From Phoronis australis (taxonomy: Eukaryota; Phoronida; Phoronidae), in assembly GCA_002633005.1 (NCBI GenBank), contig NMRA01000143.1, positions 5,402 to 67,401 on the forward strand: a stretch of DNA of 62,000 nt, given 5' to 3'. The translations under genes and the position numbers were made by a program. Shown piece after piece: positions 11,175 through 22,309 of the stretch; position 1 is the first letter of the stretch, and each line of letters opens with the position of its first letter. Below the pieces are notes generated by a model. It was not told the origin of the DNA. It made no database searches and saw nothing but the letters and a program-made list of their open reading frames with translations.

Positions 11175-11349
11175 GTTTGGTATCATCATCGTGGGTAACC
11201 CCAAAGTGCTGTCCAAGCAGCCTCTGTGGAACCACCTGTTGTCTCACTACAAGGAACACTGTGTGCTGGTGGAGGGGCCTCTCAACAACCTCAAGGAGTC
11301 GGCCATTCAGTTCAGCAAGCCACGCAAGCTGGTCAACACCACTAATCCA
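11175..11349 (+). CDS. UPF1: UPF1 exon after helicase motif VI
   Basis: Starts after CCTAG with a G completing the lysine codon of LTRAK, and encodes [20 protein letters not shown], then [20 protein letters not shown] and [18 protein letters not shown], nearly identical to UPF1 of other animals. UPF1 is the cytoplasmic ATP-dependent RNA helicase of nonsense-mediated decay, acting with UPF2/UPF3, SMG1 and release factors. The exon is undamaged, unlike those upstream. The donor CCA|GTGAGT at 11350 is phase 0. Its first ~64 bases are the sequence copied in the array immediately 5'. Confidence 0.95.
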
Positions 11350-11720
11350 GTGAGTAGATTGGGTGGGGGGTGGGGGCATTGGAAGGATGGAGTGACCTCT
11401 TACTCCCAGCCATGTAGTGAGGAACAAACGAGCCATATTTGTGTGTGTTAAGCGCAGCTGCAAACAAACAGCGGAAGTAACGGGGCTCACGAGCCTAAAC
11501 TTCTTCAATTGAGGAGAGTATTGCTGACATGATTTGCATCCCTTGAGATTATATTAGGTTTATTAATATTGCTTCCTCCTGGGCAATGTTTAAAACAACG
11601 ACCGCCCCTTCTGTCTGTGCTGTATGTGATGCACACGGTAGGCTCATCTATACCCTGTGTTGCTCTCATAAAAATTTCTTCTCCAAAGTACTATTCATGT
11701 GACCTTGATTGACCTTGCAG

Positions 11721-11817
11721 GGTGGCAGATTTATGAGCAATACGATGTTTGATGCCAGAGAGGTGCTGATACCGGGCAGTGCCTATGACCGCTCCGTGCC
11801 CACCATGAATGGTGGAG
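11721..11817 (+). CDS. UPF1: UPF1 exon (GRFM...PGSAYDRS)
   Basis: After TTGCAG it encodes GGRFMSNTMFDAREVLIPGS and AYDRSVPTMNGG, matching the UPF1 segment (usual form ARFM-T-MYDAREA-IPGS-YDRS) at the end of the helicase core. Donor G|GTAAGT, phase 1, fits the next acceptor. The frame is clean. Confidence 0.93.
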
Positions 11818-12244
11818 GTAAGTTGGAGCTGTAGGGGGCAAGCAGTTCGGCTGCTTTTTTTTGTGGCTGATTTTCAACCAGTTAACTGCTGGTAATACAC
11901 CTTAACTGTAAACAGGTGGTTGCAGCGCGCTTTGATGGTTTGGAAGTTTTGACCAGGCATGCTGATCACTGTGAAAAATGAGTCTTTAAGTCATGGTGTG
12001 CGCCAGTGTGTTGTGCCTATTACATCATGAGTCATGGATGGTAATTCCTTGGTGTTTAAGTCATTAGTATTAACATTAAAGTTTTGGTATTAACTGATGT
12101 CAGGCTTTAATTAGCGTTGAATTGAGAATGGTACATTGATGTTGTGATTCGTGTATAACTCAGTGACCTGAGCACATTTTTTAATGGAAATATTTGGGTT
12201 GGATCACTGTCAGTAGATAAGCCTTAATGTCTTTTTCCTTCTAG
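11818..12244 (+). other. UPF1 intron
   Basis: 427-base intron with a GTAAGT donor and a TTTTTCCTTCTAG acceptor. Nothing else seen. Confidence 0.85.
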
Positions 12245-12391
12245 CCGACGGGTTTCCTCGAATCCACGACCAGATGACTTACATCGGGCCCAACCGAGGC
12301 TACCCGATGGGCCTTAATCTGCCCATCCCCGTGGGAATGTTCATGCCCCCGCCTCCCGCCGCTCCCTACCAGAACGCCGTGACCGTGAATG
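12245..12391 (+). CDS. UPF1: UPF1 exon, proline-rich C-terminal region
   Basis: DGFPRIHDQMTYIGPNRGYP, then MGLNLPIPVGMFMPPPPAAP and YQNAVTVNG. It corresponds to the HDQ-G / NIPIPF---MPPMPPPGY part of animal UPF1, between the helicase core and the SQ domain. Entry and exit phases (1 and 1) agree with neighbours; donor G|GTAAGT. Confidence 0.92.
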
Positions 12392-13811
12392 GTAAGTTGC
12401 TTGTCAAATCTCTCATGAAGAAAGGTATACACATCCTTTGATTTTCTTCTGCTGTAACTTAAAAACCTGTGCATGAATGTTTGGAAATTAATACGGAATT
12501 ATACGGAATTATACGGACGTGCTGTTAACAATGGGACGGCATGGTTGACTTTCCGGATGGTTTCAACTACTGGTGTGTTGGATAGTCGTGAAATTTTGCG
12601 AATAAGTTAATGTAACGTGGACAACAGCTCCTCTACGGATCGTCTATTTCCGTTTGACATTCTCACGTACACTACTGCATATTGTATATTAAACTTTTGC
12701 AACGTATTTGGCGGGTTTAACATTTTTGAACGAACAAATTGAAGTACTTAGGTTATCCCGTCAAACGCAAAGGTCATGTGGATAGGCACAGGTGTCTTGC
12801 CAATCGTATCCATCGCATCTCTCGTTTAATGTATTCAAAATACGTCTTAACTCATTGAGTTTGACCTTTTCGAACTAAGAATCAGTTCTCTATGTCACAA
12901 CGATGACAGCATCGCGGTACAGTGATCTATATTGAGGCTCCAATGAACAGAGCTTACATATGACAAAGGTATCATCGAATGAGCATTTTCAGATACTAGG
13001 ATTTATCCAGTGTTCTCTAAAACGCAGTAAGGAATTGTTTTTTCAAATCTTGCGCGTTTCGCATAAGGTGAGAGTAAAACTAGACTTGTTAATGTTTAGT
13101 AGATTTCGTAGATTAATTCTTAGTTACACAACCAAGCAAAATGTTGTACCTTGACAGTTTCGGTTACTCAAAGCAGCCATCTTCGGAAGCTATAGCTATT
13201 GGACACTAGATGGTGTGGTGATGTGACTGTTCATAACTGAGCCACTTTTTGTGACCCAGATAGACTCTGTTATCCGTCTGGATCTTGAGTTATTTTCTGA
13301 CTCAACAGGACGGGCGTCTTTCCAGTTAATTACATGATTACAGCCAAGGGCAGCATCAGTCACTGCAGATTTGTTAATAGTATTGACTCGTTCAGAGAGA
13401 TGGTCTCAGAATACTATGTGTACTCTGCCAACCTTATAATTTTTTTTAGTGACATTTAGTGGAATTGCTGCATAAAACAAGAATCGAACACTAATTTAAA
13501 AACTGCAAGTGCATTTTTGAAATTTCACTTTGAATGTACTTATTAAAAGAAATTTAGTTGTGCTGTTTGTATGAACGTACTTTCTTTTTGCTTTGTTTTA
13601 AATTACTTGAAAGTCATGGTCATGTGTCACTGGCAGAATAGAACCCAAAACTTAATTCTACTGACTTTCTACTTTCCGAAAGCATACATATTACTTTTAC
13701 TGTGTTAAGTTATGTATTTTTCAAAATGCACAGACTTGTCAATAACGGTCACCTATGGTCAGCGTTAAATAGCACCTCAGCAAACTTATTATTGTCTTGC
13801 TTTTTGTGCAG
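12392..13811 (+). other. UPF1 intron
   Basis: A 1.42-kb AT-rich intron. Near 12492-12525 there is a three-fold 11-base tandem (AATTATACGGA). No coding or transposon sequence recognised. Confidence 0.8.
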
Positions 13812-14059
13812 GTAACCGGCCACCTCCACGCGCTCGCGGGCGCCAGACGCGCCAGCAAAAGCCGCCTCGTTACAGCAGCCAACAGGGGTCCTCACAGGCC
13901 TCATCGCAGTTCCACAGCCAGGACGGAGGCGGGCCATCGTCACAGCCATACAGCCAATCGCAGGGTCCACTGACGCAGAACCCCATGACGATGAGTCAGC
14001 CATACCCAGGCATGAGTCAGCCAGGTCTGACAGGGTTGTCACAGCCAGAACTGTCGCAG
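13812..14059 (+). CDS. UPF1: UPF1 exon, arginine-rich then SQ-rich domain
   Basis: Begins NRPPPRARGRQTRQQKPPRY and continues into an SQ domain with SQASSQFHSQD, SSQPYSQSQGPLTQ, MSQPYPGMSQPGLTGLSQPE and LSQ. SQ and TQ sites in UPF1 are phosphorylated by the kinase SMG1, which recruits SMG5/6/7. Counting this exon and the last one gives about 17 [S/T]Q pairs. Acceptor TTTTTGTGCAG; donor CAG|GTCAGT, phase 0. Confidence 0.93.
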
Positions 14060-14840
14060 GTCAGTCCAGGATTGGGCAGGATAGGGCTGTACACATGCTC
14101 CTCTACACCATCAATTGTGATGGAAGTAATACATCTGCTAGTACTCATGCTCCTAAAACACGCCCCAAACTTTTGCTAATTGGTTTTTCCAATAGAGGCA
14201 GGGACTGTCGATTTTATGTATTGAGCTCTTGCTGATGTTGAACGTTTTCTCTGCTGACTTTTTCGGCAGCATCACAGCAGTATTCCAGACACTCACTGCA
14301 TTTAGTCCAATGAAGCACGAATTTGAAATAATGTCTGGTTGAGCTGACAAGGTTATGAGACAAATATTACAACTGTGAATTCAAGAAATATGGAGACTGC
14401 AAGATATGTAGCTGGGGGATAAAAATGTATTTTTTGATTGTGTGACCAAAATGGCGTTTAGAAGAGCATTAAAAATTTTGTGTGCCCTTTTGTCACCCAT
14501 ATACTGTAAACTTTGCTCCTCGGATTTTAAACGTGCGCCATTGCCGAGAAAATGGATTCACTTATGCACTTTTGAACAACCTAATGTATTATGATGTGTA
14601 CGCCAGTCTTTGTTGTTATTTTTCTGTTTTTTTTATACTTTAGTCTTCATTTTGGGTTAATAGGGAAATTTCTTATTGTGGTTGAAAGCAGTTTGTTTTG
14701 GTGTGTCACTAAACCTGACATTCACAGTCTATTTTCTGTACTCGACTGTATCAATACAGAAAATAAATAATTGTGAATGTTATAAGCACTGTTAGTGTTG
14801 GTCTAATAGTATTAAGGTATCTGTTGTTGTGTGTTTATAG
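14060..14840 (+). other. UPF1 last intron
   Basis: 781 bases, AT-rich, acceptor GTGTGTTTATAG. Nothing else recognised. Confidence 0.85.
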
Positions 14841-14972
14841 GATAGTTACCTTGGCGATGAGCTCAAGTCGCAAGCTGACCTGATGCTCTCGCAGGACTCT
14901 ACCTACCAGGGAGACCGCGCTTACTATCAGTCGCAGCCTCTGTCCCAGGGTGCACCGTTCTCGCAGTACTAG
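14841..14972 (+). CDS. UPF1: UPF1 terminal coding exon
   Basis: [43 protein letters not shown] and TAG. The end matches animal UPF1 proteins, which finish [26 protein letters not shown]...GLSQY. It carries six SQ sites. The conservation of this tail and of the four exons before it means this 3' part belongs to a real UPF1 gene or a recent copy of one. Confidence 0.95.
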   Translation, partial: DSYLGDELKSQADLMLSQDSTYQGDRAYYQSQPLSQGAPFSQY

Positions 14973-16082
14973 AGCCGGACATGTCATCGCCGCGACCTTC
15001 ATGATGCGGCGAACGGTCGCTGGCTCGGAGCAAGGCAAGATATGAGAGAGAGTGCGACAGCGAGAGATTGAGACCACCATCAAAGTCACGAGGATCAGAC
15101 GGACGGTTCATCGCTGTACCAGCGGCCCAGGAGCGGTTGGCACGGCCACTTGGTCATAATTTGTGTTTGACTGAAAACACAGAGGCCAAAAGTGGAAATT
15201 GTCGTGTTTTCTCACCGTCGCCCGTTGTGATTGGTCCAGCTGGAGGCCATCTTACACGTGACGTTCGATCCATCCCGTGCAGAAGTTCTCGCCACAATAT
15301 TATAAGTACTACAAAGCTAAGAAGCAATTCCAAAGGGTTTGCCGTGATGTAAGGTTTTTCCAAGCCACTGCAGGTTATCCGTATGTGGCGTGGCTGTTGT
15401 CTGGTCATCTCCATCAGTAAAGTAACCCCAACAGGCAGATAAAGAGAGAGAGAGACTGTATGAGATGCTGCTATGAAAGTTGATGCTTGTCCTTGTGTTG
15501 ATTTGTTCAACACTCTAACACAGGATAAGACATTGACACCACAGCTGCTTGTGTTCCAATTAAGTCATTCTGTTGAACTATGACCTGTAGATTGTCTGCT
15601 ACTTCAGGAACAGTTAGCTGACATTGGCGAATTGTGCGTTATTGGCAGTGTGTGCAGAGATCTAATTCGACAGCAGTGTCAGTTTGGGCCACACACGTCA
15701 TTGAGTTCACCAACCATGGGTCGTGTCATTGTAGCCTTCATGTCATAAACAGATTGGCTTGTGACATGACGCCAGCTTTACTCTCGACATCTGCTGGGTG
15801 TCCATTCGGTCCGCCATATGTAGCCCAAGGTTTGGTGTTGCTTTGGTTCTATACTGTATGTCTCCACGTATTTGTCCCAAGTTTAGGTGTGGTGGTATAA
15901 TTTATTTGGTTATTATAGTAAAGAAAACTTGTGTGTTCACTTTAGCCCATGCTTTATTGGTTTTCCTCTAATGTGTGAATAGAAGTCCTTGTGGGCATTC
16001 CCTTAACTTCAATTCCCCAGTGACAGTTTATGAAATGTTCTAGGTGTGTGAAATTCAATAAATTTATACTCAAAACGTTTTT
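14973..16082 (+). other. UPF1 3' UTR
   Basis: About 1.1 kb from the stop codon to the polyadenylation signal. It contains a short GA run at 15442-15456 and no convincing frame. The open frames on either strand here are chance. Confidence 0.75.
16057..16062 (+). terminator. Polyadenylation signal of UPF1
   Basis: AATAAA, followed at 16078-16105 by a G/T-rich stretch (TTTTTGTTGGTT, CTTGTGTGG) as expected of a downstream element. Its position about 1.1 kb past the UPF1 stop fits the 3' end of the transcript. Confidence 0.75.
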
Positions 16083-17527
16083 GTTGGTTCTCTTGTGTGG
16101 AGTGTTTTATGACAAAGCCCTGGCTTCAAACCGACTCCTATTGGGTGCGATTGTCCCTCCTTAGAGCTATATCTCACTTGAATTCGTTTTCCCACTCGAA
16201 TGTTAATCCTCGAGAGTACGGAGCAAGACAACCCGCTTGTGTGATTCCGTCGGCAGCGTCACCAGTTGTCATCAAATCCAATGACGGGCTCATTGTTACC
16301 GTTTATACATTTGCGCTGATTTCTAGAAAGGTAGTTTACAGCTTAGTGAAGATTTTGCCTCGTTATTTGCAGTAAATTTGCAACAAACTACGATTCATGG
16401 GCGGCGTAGCCCTGAAAAAAGTGGGGAGCTATATAGCCCCCTATGGTGCACAGCCCGTGCGATTGTCTGACTTACACTTCAAGCCTTCCTCGAGGGAATT
16501 TTTTGTGGTTCTCTATACTAACGGTGCCCCAAAAATAAACCTAGTAAAAACTAATTCCAGAACACTAGGTAGTGCGAAGTGTAAAAGCTACGGTTGTCCT
16601 ACATTGTGTCCCACTAGCATTGCTTGCTTACTTAAACAAAGGCGTGTTTCGTTGAGCTTGGAACACTTACAGTGGCGATCAACGCATGTGGCAGACGTCA
16701 CTGTACGCCAGAGCACACGTCAGAAAAAGCAATCCCAAGGACGTGTAAAAACATATTTAGGACACTCTGAAACTTTATTTTCCTTTTTTAGACCACCTGG
16801 TATGAATTGTGCAACAACAGGATGTACCAAAAATGTATTTACTCTTCAGCACAACAGAGGGACTTCAAACTCGGCAGTTCCTGTGTATCTGGNCTTTATT
16901 TTCCTTTTTTAGACCACCTGGTATGAATTGTGCAACTACAGGATGTACCAAAAATGTATTTACTCTTCAGGTCAACAGAGGGACTTCAAACTCGGCAGTT
17001 CCTGTGTATCGGGCTCAGCGAAGACGTTTTAACGTTAAAAGTTTAGCGGGTAAGTGTTCGCCGACGAAGTAAGTGAGGCGTCGACTACCAAACCCGATAT
17101 TTGTCAAATTCATAATACGTCATAAACAAATTAAAGGTGCCGCAGTAGGTCCCTAATCAGAGGTGAGCAGGTGAATGTAGGTGATTGGATGGGCACATAC
17201 AGAACCTGTAGGATTTTGTCATGGGTGGTTAGGGAAGTAATAAACATGAGATAGATATGCTGAAGAAGAGGTAGGAGCAAAAGTGGGGCGGGCGTCCCTC
17301 AAGCAAAAGGCCATTGCAGGCGGAGATAGCNCCCCCCCAATATTCCAGGTGTTAATCAAATTAATTAATGATTAACTATTAAAACTTTCAACACACACAC
17401 ACTTTGTTTTAAAATAAAATTTAAAAAGTGACAAACTCCAACCATCAAATGTTTCCTACGCCAATGTCGAAAAACTGCCCTCTTACGCCATTCACACCTT
17501 ACGACATACCACATTCAAGCAAGGGCT
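16083..17527. other. Intergenic; duplicated contig ends around N at 16893; N at 17331
   Basis: 16773-16892 and 16894-17012 are near-identical, separated by one N: an unmerged contig overlap. A frame through it has MNCATTGCTKNVFTLQ after a TTTTTTAG acceptor-like site but matches nothing I know. A second single N at 17331 abuts a C run. A (CA)n patch lies at 17390-17402. Confidence 0.5.
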
Positions 17528-17568
17528 CTGTGCCCAATTACATGAAACAGTCACAAAATGTGACTCAA

Positions 17569-17720
17569 CAGTGGCAGATCCAGGATATAAGGGTTGAGAC
17601 CGGATCAAAGATTTTTTAAAAGGGTGGTCAGAGTCAACAAAATTCTAAATTTGATATCAATAAATCACAGGAAAACGGGGGTACCGGACCCCTTTGTCCC
17701 CTCCCCTGGATCCGCCTGTG
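17569..17720 (+). mobile_element. hAT-like MITE
   Basis: Ends CAGTGGCAGATCCAGG and CCTGGATCCGCCTGTG are imperfect inverted repeats of the CAG-GGCGGATCCAGG kind found on non-autonomous hAT-like elements. The interior is non-coding. I could not see a clear 8-bp target duplication. The same element is at the equivalent place in unit B, so it predates the duplication. Confidence 0.55.
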
Positions 17721-20434
17721 CTGAACTGAGTTGCCTAAATCTTTTGTGTACTTTTTCGTTCTTTCACTCACAGCTGTTACATTTTTCTGGCATTTTATCT
17801 GCCTTACGAGCTCCGTAACTAAAACTGAGCCCTTAGGAACTTAGTCCTTGAATTACGAACTCCTCTTTTACTTATGACGTTTTCTAGCAATGTAACTAAA
17901 ACTGAGCCCTTAATTCAGTCAAAATATTTCGGGACTTAGTCCTTAAATTACGAACTCCTCTTTTACTTATGACGTTTACCTAATTCAGTCAATAATATCG
18001 AGAATTCAACGTAGAAAACTCGCATATACGCCGCAGTAGATTTAGGGAACATAGTGGAACCGCTAATTGGGTCTGTTTCATGCACTCAGACAGGCCCTGG
18101 ACTCCCAGCATCCGTGCCTGATGGCATCTGAAATGGGTAGTGAATTGGAGGTTTGTTGTGGTGAAAGAAACCGGGGTAGGGAGTTGAAAATCAGCAAGAG
18201 ATGGAAATCCTGCCTGTAGTCCAATAAATCTGTCACGTACTCATAAAACATCCGAGATAACAATTGAATACACAATCCATTTAGGGTAGTTTTTACGATG
18301 CTTTGTCTGTATGGGATCACAAGAAATAATACGGAATAAATAAAACACAGCAAATAAATAAGAATACATAAATAATAATAAATAAACAATAAACCGTAGA
18401 TAAAACAAATTTATGATAACATAACAATAATATGATTAGTAAATAAATTGTAATAAGAACTATAATTATCTTTTAGATCGCAATGTATTAAGACTGCAGA
18501 ACGAAATGAAAGAAAAAGAAGTTAGAAACATCAAGGAGTATTAGAATAAACTAATCAGTAGTTCTCAAAATCATGCAAACTATTTACGATAATTTTCTAA
18601 ATAAGCGATCAAATATAGGGAACAGTAAAGACAAATTAAATTCAAATCACCCAGCCCGTCACTGGTTGACTGGCATCAGTTTCACGCAAAAAAATCATTT
18701 GTTTCGATCGTGAACAACATTTATCTTAATCAGTAGGGAAACGAAAAAAGCAAAAGTCACGAATTTTCAATTAACTGTAGGCAGTGCAAAAGGCACTGTT
18801 GCTTTTTACCGGCCGTAGACGTCAGGTGGAAACTCAAAAACGTTACTCGACATTCATCCCACGGTAATGATTAAGGGTACGGTAGTACGTAGTATTTATT
18901 CTGGATTAAAGATTGAACTCTTTTTGATGACCTTCATCATTTTAACAATCAACCTTGTTCCCAAATCGATAAATAAGGCAGTTATTGTCATTTGAAGTCT
19001 AACCAACGCTGTGAGTAACGGTTAATTTTCGTCCCTAGGTCTTCGCGATCGTATTGCTCCATGCGTTTAGTTTCTGTGAAATATTATCGGGAACACTTTT
19101 ATTTACGTATTAAGATATATCAGAAAATGCAATTATTTGTAAATTAAATAAGGAGACTTTAAGACATCAATAAACAAATGAAAAAATAGGAAAAATCAAT
19201 AACCTAATAATTAAATTATACAAAAACAAGAAAGATAAACATGAGAAAACAGAATAGGGCCGACGACAGACAAACAAAGTACCAAGAAGTGGACTTACAC
19301 AGCTCTGGGTCTTGTAAAGATAAGTTTATAGACACTAATACATACGAAGAAGTCGGAAGTACGATAAATTGGATCGTAGTTGTTAAGTATGAAGAATGCT
19401 TACAGAGAGTGGTGTTGTGTTTTATTTAGAACAGATAGTGGCATAAGGTTGTAGATAGCAATACGAAGAATTTCAAATCTGATGCATGTTGTTAATGACA
19501 ATTTGTTGGATGAGGAATTGAAATGTTGGGCAGTACTGTTGGAATAGAGGCATTGGATAAATTTGATTCAAGTACATAGGAGTTGTAATGTGTCTGGTTG
19601 GTTTATAATAGATCCGTCTAATACAGAAGTTGCTTGTGTAGAATGCTTAGGTAGCCCTAATACCAACCTTGACACTGCCGCAACATCAGTTCCAAATGCA
19701 CCCAGTAAGACATAATTTGATGCTTATGTCATTATTCACTAATTCCGTTTCAGTGAATAATTTTAAAAACATCGCAGGACAGTCGGAAGCTGATAACTTT
19801 TTTCAGTGGTTTTTCTTGTGGACGAACACCAATGGTATGAATAAAATTAAAGTAGAGACTGGGCTGCGTTCCGTAACCACAAAACACTCAAGGGTTAAAC
19901 AAGTGGGACCACGAGCTGCGTTTGTTAATGCATGGCGATGGTTTGCGCGATCTTGATTTTCTCTCTAGAACTTGCTCTACAGAACACAAGCGAGTTTAGA
20001 GTATTTTAAGTGAAAGTGATATTGAATAACTTGATAATGTTACTTTTCTGTGTTTTGGCGCTGTAGCAGCTGACACAAAGTCGTCCGTGGTGGTCAAATG
20101 TGACGGCCGTAGGTTGCAAAATGTCCTTCTTCGACAACACAGCACGATGGAATTGGCCGTTAGGAGTGAGTGAGATTATTCCATCACTGCATGCAACATN
20201 CAGGACAGTCGGAAGCCGATAATCTTTTTCAGTGGTTTTTCTTGTGGACAAACACCAATGGTATGCATAAAATTAAAGTAGAGACTGGACTGCGCTTCCT
20301 TAAACACACTCAAGGGTTAAACAAGTGGGACCACGAGCTGCGTTTATTAATGCATGGCGATGGTTTGCGCGATCTTGATTTTCTCTCTAGAACTTGCTCT
20401 ACGGAACACAAGCGAGTTTAGAGTAAATATTTTT
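17721..20434. other. Unit A flank 3' of the TRIM gene; includes assembly overlap at N 20200
   Basis: Matches unit B 39.5-41.74 kb over its length. 19775-20199 is repeated at 20201-20628 across a single N; the first copy therefore contains a false second 3' end of the TRIM gene (20006-20199). A 62-codon frame at 19241-19429 is also open in unit B, but its differences are mostly amino-acid-changing, so I do not call a gene. AATAAA for the TRIM gene lies on the minus strand near 20342-20347. Confidence 0.6.
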
Positions 20435-22309
20435 TTAAGTGAAAGTGATATTGAATAACTTGATAATGTTACTTTTCTGTGTTCTGGCGCTGTAGCAGCT
20501 GACACAAAGTCGTCCGTGGTGGTCAAATGTGACGGCCGTAGGTTGCAAAATATCCTTCTTCGACAACACAGCACGATGGAATTGGCCGTTAGGAGTGAGT
20601 GAGATTATTCCATCACTGCATGCAACATAAATAAAATCACGTTTGTCCACACATACACCTGCAACCTGTCCGGGGTTAGTGTACATTGTAACTAGATCAC
20701 CATGCCTGTCTATAATGAAGACCGTGTTTAGTTTAGTGTCTGAAACAATGATGTCGTCTCTACCATTAACTGCCAGATCAAATGGTCGTTCAAAAATATT
20801 CCTTCCTTTCTCGTCTCTGTCGACCTCCCATACCAACTTTCCAGAAGGTGAGTACAGTTGCACGCTCGATATTTGGTCAGGCGAGTCAACGGTCACTACT
20901 AACTGGTTCTTGGAGGTCAGTGCCAGACCGAACGCACGTGCTTTGACTTTCATCAGTTGAGTCTGTCCGTCAGCACAGTACGTCATGACCCCCGCACAAC
21001 AACTGACCTTTATACTGCCATCTGGTGACTGGATACATTTAGCTGGATATACTGCTCTTTTATTAACAAGAGGCTCACCCAAAGTCTCCCCTTTACTGTT
21101 GTATCTCTTCACCTTGTTATTCCGCATATCCACCGCCAGTATGTCACCGTTGGGGAGCACGTGTACCCCCTTAATGTTTCCAACAATCTTCTCACCGGTC
21201 ATCCGGGTATCGAACTGCAACACGCATTGAGCTACGCCTCCCAACATGGCGCTGACCTTCTTGATGTCATCAGGCTTGCACTCTGCAAGGAAAGCGGGGA
21301 CATATCGCAGAGCTATTGGTTCAGGAACACTTTGAAGATCGTTGTCTATTTCGCTTTTCTTCATTTCGTGTGCTAATGACTGCTCTAACTGCAAAGTCTC
21401 CATTGCCGTGCCGTGCGAAATGGCCTGCGATAGTTTTAGCTGTAGATTCTTTAGATAGTCAGATTTTACTTCAGTTTCCGATTTCAGCTCATGTCGTTTT
21501 AATCGATTCTCGTCATCAAGTCTCTGCAAACGTTGGGTGTCACTTGCGATTAATTTTTCCATCAACGTTTGGTAGTATGTTTTTATAGCCAGTTCTTGCT
21601 CTGACAAGATCATATTTGAAATGTCGTTATTTTTTTCAATCTCTTCACGGTGCTCCGTTAATTTATTCACTTTGTCATCTACTCGATCTAATATCCGAGA
21701 GAGGTTTTTCTTGGCCTTCTCCTTGGCATCAGAAATCGGGCATCGACTTTTACCGCTGTGACTACAACAAGACAAATTTACACAGTCTATACACAAGAAC
21801 AATTTGCATTCATTGCAGTAGTATTTATACCGATCGTTGTGACGTGTACACTTTGAACTCTGGAGCTCTCTAATTCCGTCACCATGTTTGCCTTCGCGAG
21901 TCTCCTGTAAACCAACAACCTGATGAAAAAGCTTATGAGTCTGGTGTTGAACCAAGCATGCCTCGCAAAACTTCTTCCCTTCGCACGTGATGCACACGAA
22001 GGTAGACACGCCATCTTGGCAGGTGGCGCACGAGTCATCAGCGCTGTGTTGCTCTATAAGGTCTAACAAATTCCTAACCATTCTACTGCACCCAATCACA
22101 GCGACACCTTTTTCTGGAATTTGCATTTCCTGTCGGCATATTGGACAAGCGTAATTGTTGTTTCGTGCTCTTCTTTTGACGTCATCCTGGAGACATTTCA
22201 AACACAAGTTATGACCACAGGATAATGTTCTTGGATGTTTTAATGTATCTGTACAAATGCAACATTCCAGAAGGTTGTTAACGATTTCATCTTGCAGACT
22301 TCTGGCCAT
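20435..22309 (-). CDS. TRIM-NHL-type protein (probable E3 ubiquitin ligase), unit A copy
   Basis: One uninterrupted 624-residue frame. RING finger of C3HC4 type: C16-C19, C31-x-H33, C36-C39, C55-C58. First B-box about 94-129 (CATC...CITC...CEAC...H), second about 154-190 (CTRH...CNEC...CIDC...H). Coiled coil about 195-330, rich in K/E/L/Q. C-terminal beta-propeller of NHL type from about 370, with blades such as GVHVLPNGDILAVDMRNNKV and GVCVDKRDFIYVACSDG. RING and B-box proteins of this plan transfer ubiquitin; NHL propellers bind RNA or protein partners. Function here is inferred from architecture only. Sequence just upstream of the ATG (GTCTTTGTAG, five bases before it) looks like a 3' splice site, so a 5'UTR intron is likely. 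The stop is followed about 90 bases later by AATAAA. Confidence 0.93.
   Translation of the reverse strand: MARSLQDEIVNNLLECCICTDTLKHPRTLSCGHNLCLKCLQDDVKRRARNNNYACPICRQEMQIPEKGVAVIGCSRMVRNLLDLIEQHSADDSCATCQDGVSTFVCITCEGKKFCEACLVQHQTHKLFHQVVGLQETREGKHGDGIRELQSSKCTRHNDRYKYYCNECKLFLCIDCVNLSCCSHSGKSRCPISDAKEKAKKNLSRILDRVDDKVNKLTEHREEIEKNNDISNMILSEQELAIKTYYQTLMEKLIASDTQRLQRLDDENRLKRHELKSETEVKSDYLKNLQLKLSQAISHGTAMETLQLEQSLAHEMKKSEIDNDLQSVPEPIALRYVPAFLAECKPDDIKKVSAMLGGVAQCVLQFDTRMTGEKIVGNIKGVHVLPNGDILAVDMRNNKVKRYNSKGETLGEPLVNKRAVYPAKCIQSPDGSIKVSCCAGVMTYCADGQTQLMKVKARAFGLALTSKNQLVVTVDSPDQISSVQLYSPSGKLVWEVDRDEKGRNIFERPFDLAVNGRDDIIVSDTKLNTVFIIDRHGDLVTMYTNPGQVAGVCVDKRDFIYVACSDGIISLTPNGQFHRAVLSKKDILQPTAVTFDHHGRLCVSCYSARTQKSNIIKLFNITFT

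Noticed and set aside
10915-11508. 197-codon minus-strand frame over the UPF1 array
   Set aside because: Antisense shadow of the repeated exon-intron units.
14835-15111. Minus-strand frames over the UPF1 last exon
   Set aside because: Shadows of the conserved sense coding sequence.
19241-19429. 62-codon frame conserved at 40968-41156 in the other duplicated unit
   Set aside because: Most differences between the two copies change amino acids, so there is no sign of selection on a protein.
20006-20199. Apparent second TRIM 3' end
   Set aside because: It is the left half of a duplicated contig end across the N at 20200.
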